A stretch of DNA of 29,222 nucleotides, taken from JAABYT01 sp041581935. GTDB lineage: Bacteria; Pseudomonadota; Gammaproteobacteria; HK1. The stretch covers positions 1 through 29,222 of the forward strand of contig JBFICP010000008.1 of assembly GCA_041581935.1 (NCBI GenBank), in the 5' to 3' direction. A model generated the notes under the pieces. The model was not told the DNA's origin. It did no database searches and saw nothing but the letters and a program-made list of their open reading frames with translations. Shown in pieces: positions 23,434 through 29,222 of the stretch (positions within the stretch are counted from its first letter, which is position 1; every line of letters starts with the position of its first letter). Position numbers and translations under genes: made by a program.

Positions 23434-23910
23434 ATGGCGAAATACGACGTCCAGGTCAGCGACTATTCGATTGACGGCGCGCGCTTCGCCATCGTCGCCT
23501 CGCGCTTCAACACGGCCATCACCGATGCGCTGCTCGACGCGGCCGTCGCGGCCCTCGCCGAGCACGGTGTGCCCGACGATCACATCAGCGTCGTCCAGGT
23601 GCCCGGGGCATTCGAGATCCCCATTACCGCCAAACGCCTGGCCGCAACCGGACGCTACGAGGCCATCATCGCGCTAGGTGCGGTCATTCGCGGCGACACG
23701 CCGCACTTCGATTACGTCGCCGGCGAATGCGCCCGCGGCATCGGACGGGTCGCGCTCGCCGAGGACGTACCGGTGATATTCGGCATCCTGACCACCGACA
23801 CCGATGCGCAGGCGCGCGCCCGCGCCGGTGGAGAACGCGGCAACAAAGGATCCGAGGCGGCGCTGGCCGGCCTCGAGATGGTGACGTTGCTGCGTCGTCT
23901 GGAGGATTGA
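23434..23910 (+). CDS. ribH: 6,7-dimethyl-8-ribityllumazine synthase
   Basis: A 158-residue lumazine synthase (E. coli 156) that condenses the product of RibD with dihydroxybutanone phosphate. Typical segments are present: FAIVASRFNTAITDALLDAA, VPGAFEIPITAKRLA, ALGAVIRGDTPHFDYV (with the catalytic His), VIFGILTTDTDAQARARAGG. ATG 23434. The TGA stop overlaps the nusB start (TGATG). The dihydroxybutanone phosphate substrate needs RibB or RibBA, which is not encoded here. A TACAAT sequence at 23391-23396 in the 54-base leader could be a -10 box, but no -35 is evident. Confidence 0.97.
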   Translation: MAKYDVQVSDYSIDGARFAIVASRFNTAITDALLDAAVAALAEHGVPDDHISVVQVPGAFEIPITAKRLAATGRYEAIIALGAVIRGDTPHFDYVAGECARGIGRVALAEDVPVIFGILTTDTDAQARARAGGERGNKGSEAALAGLEMVTLLRRLED

Positions 23911-24347
23911 TGCCCGGCCACCCAAATACGCCGCGAAGCCGTGCACGCCGTGCGGCGCTGCAGGCACTCTACCAATGGCAAATGACGGCGGAAGCGCTCG
24001 ATACCATCGCCTCGCAGTTTCGCAGCGGCAAGTCCTGGAAACGTATCGATGAGAACTTGTTCAACGCGCTCTTGAACGGGGTACCCGGGCACGTCGAGTC
24101 GCTCGACGAGCATCTCGCGCCGCTGCTCGACAGACCCATCGCGCAGGTCGACCCGGTAGAGCGTGCCATCCTGCGCATGGGCGCATTCGAGCTCACCGAG
24201 CGCCACGACGTTCCCTGGCGCGTGGTGATCAATGAATGCGTGGAGCTCGCGCGCGAGTTCGGAGCCGAGCAAAGCCACAGATACGTGAACGGGATTCTCG
24301 ACAACCTGGCGCGTCGCACCCGCGAGGACGCGCGGCGGGCCGTATGA
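23910..24347 (+). CDS. nusB: Transcription antitermination factor NusB
   Basis: A 145-residue NusB (E. coli 139), which with NusE/S10 loads on BoxA RNA during rRNA transcription antitermination. It is all-helical, with RSRARRAALQALYQWQMT at the start, RPIAQVDPVERAILRMGAFE in the middle and VVINECVELAREFGAEQSHRYVNGILDNLA near the end. ATG 23910 shares the A of the ribH TGA (TGATG), with GGAGGA upstream. After it comes cbrX, ten bases away. In many relatives thiL and pgpA follow nusB; neither is here. Confidence 0.96.
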   Translation: MPGHPNTPRSRARRAALQALYQWQMTAEALDTIASQFRSGKSWKRIDENLFNALLNGVPGHVESLDEHLAPLLDRPIAQVDPVERAILRMGAFELTERHDVPWRVVINECVELAREFGAEQSHRYVNGILDNLARRTREDARRAV

Positions 24348-24357
24348 AGAGGAAGGG

Positions 24358-24558
24358 ATGAGACCCCGAAACGGCAAGGTGACCTATCTCGACCTCGTGC
24401 TGGTCGCGTTCATCTTGGCCGCATTCCTGTTCGCCTCGCCATTTCACCTCGTCTGGATGACGCCGGAATTCCCCTGGTACGCGCCCTATGTGCTGTGGTT
24501 CTGCGTCATCGTCTTGACCGCAATCGTGCAGCGCTGGCGGGGCCGCAATGAGCTTTGA
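24358..24558 (+). CDS. cbrX: CbrX-like small membrane protein
   Basis: A 66-residue protein, with a good ribosome site (GGAAGGG just before the ATG). Two membrane helices are clear, LVLVAFILAAFLFASPF and APYVLWFCVIVLTAIV, ending in the basic-acidic tail RWRGRNEL. Its last 11 bases overlap the start of cbrA (ATG 24548), so translation of cbrA is probably coupled to it. In Pseudomonas a small ORF called cbrX sits at the same place and has been linked to cbrA translation; the match here is by position, size and topology, not by careful alignment. Its own role is unknown; it might assist CbrA in the membrane. Confidence 0.75.
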   Translation: MRPRNGKVTYLDLVLVAFILAAFLFASPFHLVWMTPEFPWYAPYVLWFCVIVLTAIVQRWRGRNEL

Positions 24559-27522
24559 GCTCGGCCATCTTTTTTTCGCCGCAGTCGTCTACCTGCTGGT
24601 GCTGTTTTTCATCGCCTACGCAACCGAGCAGGGCTGGATCTCGCAGCGCGTTGCACGTCACCCCGTGACCTACGCCCTGTCGCTGGGGGTGTACGCGACT
24701 TCCTGGAGCTTCTACGGCAGCGTCGGCTTCGCGCAAACGCAGGGCTTCAATTTTCTGAGCATCTACGTCGGCGTCACCCTCGCTTTCATCCTGGCGCCGG
24801 TGCTGCTCGCGCCGATGCTGCGAATCGCCCGGGACTATCAGCTCACCTCGCTCGCCGACGTGCTGTCGTTCCGCTACCGCAGCCAGACCGCCGGGGTGCT
24901 GGTCACGCTGTTCATGTTGCTCGGCGCCTTTCCCTATATCGCCCTGCAGATTCTGGCCGTGACGGAGTCGGTCCAGATTCTCACCCAGGAGGCGACGCCG
25001 CAGGTTCTGGCACTGGGATTCTGCGTGACGCTCACGTTGTTCGCGATTCTCTTCGGTGCGCGCCACATCTCGCCGCGTGACAAGCACGAGGGCCTGGTGG
25101 TCGCCATCGCCTTCGAGTCCATGGTCAAGCTGGTGGCGCTGTGCGCCGTCGGGGTATTCGCCCTGTTCGGCGTGTTCGGCGGATTCGGCGGCCTCGACGA
25201 CTGGCTGACGGTGAATCCGCAGGCGCTCGAAGCGCTGTACCGACCGGTGCGCGAGGGACCGTGGACCACGCTGCTGCTGTTGTCGTTCTGCGCTGCCTTT
25301 CTGCTGCCGCGCCAGTTCCACATGGCCTTCACGGAGAATATCGATGAGCGTACGTTGTGGTCGGCGTCGTGGATCTTCCCGCTTTTTCTGCTGCTGCTGA
25401 ATCTGTTCATACCGGTCATCCTGTGGGCCGGCAGCGAGCTGAGCGCCACCACCAACGCGGACTTCTACGTGCTCGGCATCACCTTGAGCGGCGAGCACCG
25501 CGCGCTCACCGCGCTGGCTTTCATCGGCGGCATCTCCGCGGCCAGCGCCATGATGATCGTGACCTCGCTGGCGCTCGCCTCCATGTGCCTCAACCACCTG
25601 CTGCTGCCGGCGAGCTACCCGGACCCGGACGTGAACCTCTACAAGTGGCTGCTGTGGGGGCGACGAACGCTCATTGCGGTCATCATCCTGGCCGGCTACG
25701 GATTCTATCTGGTGCTCGAGCGCAACCAGGGTCTGGTGCAGCTCGGGCTCATCTCGTTCGTCGCCGTGGCCCAGTTCCTGCCGGGGGTGTTCGGCCTGCT
25801 GTTCTGGCCGCGCGCCACCCGGGCGGGCTTCATCACGGGCCTCATCGGCGGTGGCGTGGTGTGGACGCTGACGCTGCTGTTTCCGTTGCTCGAGCACTCC
25901 GGAATCGGCGGTGAGCTGCTCGCCATGCTGTCCATGCCGGCGGAGCCGGGGCGCGATCCCTGGTCGTACGCGACGCTCACCTCGCTCGCCGTCAACGGCG
26001 CGCTGTTTCTGGGCGTGTCGCTGCTCACGCGACCCAGCGACGAGGAGCGCGAAGCCGCGGACGCCTGCAGCCGCACGACCCTGCTGCCGCCCGGCGACAC
26101 CATCGTCACGGCCTCATCGCCAGAGGAGTTCAAAGAGCGGCTGGCGCTCATCCTCGGCGATCAGGCTGCCAGCTTCGAAGTCGACCAGGCACTCGCGGAT
26201 CTGGGCATGGACTACGAGCAGCGCGACGAGCGGGCCCTGAGGCAGCTGCGTGAACGCATCGAGCGAAACCTCTCCGGTCTCATGGGACCGATGCTGGCGC
26301 GCATGATCGTCGACGAGCGCCTGCAGACCGATTCCGGCGCGCGCACGGCGCTCGCCGACAACATCCGCTTCATCGAGGAGCGCATCGAGCACTCGCAGAT
26401 GCGCTTCGAGGGCGCGGCCGCCGAGCTCGACCGCTTGCGGCGTTACCACCAGCAGACGCTTCGCGATCTGCCGCTCGGCGTGTGCGCCCTCGGTCCCGAC
26501 CGCCAGGTGCTCACCTGGAATCTGGCCATGGAGCTGATCTCCGGCGTCGACCGCGGACGCTCCCGGGGTCTGACCGTCGAGCAGCTGCCCGCACCGTGGT
26601 CGGAGCTGATAAAAAGCTGCGTCGAAGGCGCTGACCAGCACCTGCACAAGATCGAGACCTCGGTCAACGGCCGTCGGCGCTGGTTCAACCTGCACAAGGC
26701 GGCCATCGAGGATCCGACGGCGCCCGGCGAGGCCGGCGGCGTGGTAATTCTGGTCGAGGACCTCACGGATCTGCAGAATCTCGAAAGCGAGCTGGCCCAT
26801 AGCGAGCGGCTCGCCTCCATCGGCCGCCTGGCGGCCGGTGTCGCCCACGAGATCGGCAACCCCGTCACCGGCATCGCCTGTCTCGCCCAGAACCTGGAGA
26901 GCGAGACCGAGGACAGCGAGGTGCGCGCCACCAGCCAGCAGATCATCGACCAGACGAAACGCATATCGGAAATCGTTCAGACTCTGGTGGGATTCAGCCA
27001 CGGCGGCTCGTTGGCCAGCGAGCCGCAGCAAATGGTCGTGCTCGCCGAGTGCGTCCAGGAAGCCGCCGATCTGGTGAGCTTGAGCCACGGCGCCCGCCAG
27101 GTGCAGATCCGAATCGACTGCCCGCCCGCCATCGTGCTGCCCGCCGACCGCACGCGGCTCATCCAGGTATTCGTCAACCTGCTCACCAACGCCTGCGACG
27201 CTTCCGAGCCCGGTGACGAGGTGCTGGTGCACGCGCGCATCGAGGGCGATGAAGGCATCATCGATGTCATCGATCACGGTGAAGGCATGCCCGAAGACCT
27301 GCTCGACCGGGTATTCGAGCCGTTCGTGACCACCAAGGGACCGCGCCATGGAACCGGGCTCGGGCTGCCGGTGGTTTACCGCATCGTGCAGGACCACGGC
27401 GGCCAGATCAGCATCGACAGTCGAGCCGGCCACGGAACCCGGGTGGAGCTGACCCTGCCGGGCGCGGGGCTGGCCGAGGAAACGACCGCTGCTTCGGTGT
27501 CCGCGTCGCGGGGAGCGCTGTC

Positions 27523-27526
<4 letters not shown>
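24548..27526 (+). CDS. cbrA: CbrA-type sensor kinase with SLC5 transporter domain
   Basis: A 992-residue fusion. Residues 1-490 are a sodium/solute symporter (SLC5)-like domain with about 13 helices. About 500-630 is a linker of STAC type (charged, helical). A PAS-like domain (about 645-745, LPLGVCALGPDRQVLTWNLA) precedes the DHp helix with His767 in VAHEIGNPVTG. The ATP domain has NLLTNACDA, VIDHGEGMPED and the GTGLGLPV loop. CbrA senses carbon/nitrogen state in Pseudomonas and its symporter domain can carry histidine; whether this one transports anything is unknown. It overlaps cbrX by 11 bases and cbrB by four (GTGA). Length fits P. putida CbrA (about 980-990). Confidence 0.9.
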
Positions 27527-28887
<1,361 letters not shown>

Positions 28888-28961
28888 GATCCCCGCCGAT
28901 GGCGCCGGCCGCCGACGCCTGCCGCGCCCACGGCCGCGTTTCCAATGACCCCACGGGCGGA

Positions 28962-28976
28962 GTTACTTCTCGTAAC
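28962..28976. promoter_or_regulatory. GTTAC/GTAAC palindrome, candidate CbrB site
   Basis: GTTAC-TTCTC-GTAAC, perfect five-base arms. Its centre is about 108 bases upstream of the inferred sigma54 transcription start, a normal enhancer distance. An outer inverted repeat GGTTAT (28978-28983) and ATAACC (29019-29024) lies next to it. Confidence 0.6.
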
Positions 28977-29033
28977 AGGTTATCCACAAGAGCTGCGATT
29001 CGAAACGGAAAATTCGTAATAACCCGCTGAATC

Positions 29034-29049
29034 GTAACGATTCCGTAAC
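29034..29049 (+). repeat. CGTAAC direct repeat, 11-bp period
   Basis: GTAAC at 29034-29038 and at 29045-29049 are one helical turn apart. A GTAAT at 29016-29020 and the GTAAC of the palindrome share the motif, giving four copies in 90 bases. They directly abut the -24 element. Confidence 0.55.
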
Positions 29050-29050
29050 G

Positions 29051-29066
29051 GGGCACGATACTTGCA
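29051..29066 (+). promoter_or_regulatory. Sigma54 (-24/-12) promoter
   Basis: GGGCACG-ATAC-TTGCA matches the consensus TGGCACG-N4-TTGCW at all fixed positions except the leading T. The GG (29052-29053) and GC (29064-29065) have the required ten bases between. The start is predicted near 29077. An NtrC-family activator gene lies immediately upstream. This is one of the best regulatory matches in the window. Confidence 0.85.
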
Positions 29067-29076
29067 CCAATCGTGG

Positions 29077-29218
29077 GAGGTCGTGGTCGGGGCGAGCCGA
29101 GGGGGTTTGAGCCGATCGTGCCCATGACGGTCCCGGGAAGCGTGTCGACGGAACGCCACCCGCCACGGGATCACTTGACCAATCGCCTACTATTGGGACC
29201 ACTCTTGGGGGGACAACA
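29077..29218 (+). ncRNA. Possible leader RNA or small RNA from the sigma54 promoter
   Basis: About 140 bases lie between the predicted start and the last ATG. Possible pairings are TCCCG 29131-29135 with CGGGA 29166-29170, enclosing GCGT 29140-29143 with ACGC 29153-29156, and CCAAT 29179-29183 with ATTGG 29192-29196. ACCAATCG occurs twice (29066, 29178). In Pseudomonas the CrcZ sRNA is transcribed from a sigma54 promoter just after cbrB. Several CA-rich motifs of the CrcZ kind are not seen here, so a structured leader is equally likely. Confidence 0.3.
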
Positions 29219-29222
29219 ATGA
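29219..29222 (+). CDS. Probable start of the next gene (cut by window edge)
   Basis: ATG at 29219-29221 is preceded by GGGGGG at 29207-29212 with six bases between, a good ribosome-site position. The spacer is ACAACA, so ACAACAATGA joins leader and start. Only the first codon is visible, so the product cannot be told; in Pseudomonas pcnB follows cbrB, but that is not evidence here. Confidence 0.35.

Noticed and set aside
24506..25897. 463-residue minus-strand open frame opposite cbrA
   Set aside because: Composition is dominated by Arg, Gln, Glu and His repeats typical of the antisense of a GC-rich membrane-protein gene. The plus strand carries the unmistakable SLC5 domain.

Overview
The window is GC-rich chromosomal DNA carrying ordinary housekeeping and accessory genes. 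It has no phage, insertion-sequence, CRISPR, tRNA or rRNA signature that I can see. Gene content points to a gammaproteobacterium: MiaE, a UPF0585 (DUF938) methyltransferase, an nrdR-ribD-ribE-ribH-nusB block, an NrtR-nadA pair and a CbrA/CbrB two-component system. The exact lineage cannot be fixed by eye; a Chromatiales-like or uncultured relative is a guess.

Layout. Positions 1-6653 are on the minus strand: a cut TPR protein, an unrecognised zinc-ribbon protein, MscS, then a tightly overlapping operon pntA-pntA2-pntB (three-subunit proton-translocating transhydrogenase) followed by a Mug-type DNA glycosylase, and upstream of it an alkaline-phosphatase-superfamily enzyme. An IalB-family secreted protein (plus, 6728-7225) faces an OsmC protein and an atypical SDR (minus). 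Next is a gene-poor stretch, 8577-9105, with repeated CTGTCG motifs, a sigma54-like element and a possible 40-residue membrane microprotein. Minus-strand ispG plus a glycine-zipper lipoprotein and a family 2 glycosyltransferase follow, then plus-strand miaE, nrtR and nadA with a clear double operator. A minus-strand set (UPF0585 methyltransferase, YbbA/YbbP-like ABC transporter, and a separate EEP phosphatase/nuclease) ends near 19521.

From 19487 to the end everything is on the plus strand: a PGPGW-like membrane protein, an HDAC-family deacetylase, nrdR, ribD, ribE, ribH, nusB, then cbrX-cbrA-cbrB. Downstream of cbrB is a textbook -24/-12 sigma54 promoter with upstream GTTAC/GTAAC elements, aimed at a gene or RNA that begins as the window ends.

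Functional themes are NAD(P) metabolism (pnt, nrtR, nadA), flavin synthesis (rib cluster without ribBA), and nutrient sensing through a transporter-linked kinase. The best candidates for something undescribed are the sigma54/enhancer module after cbrB and the repeat-rich microprotein locus near 8.7-9.05 kb.
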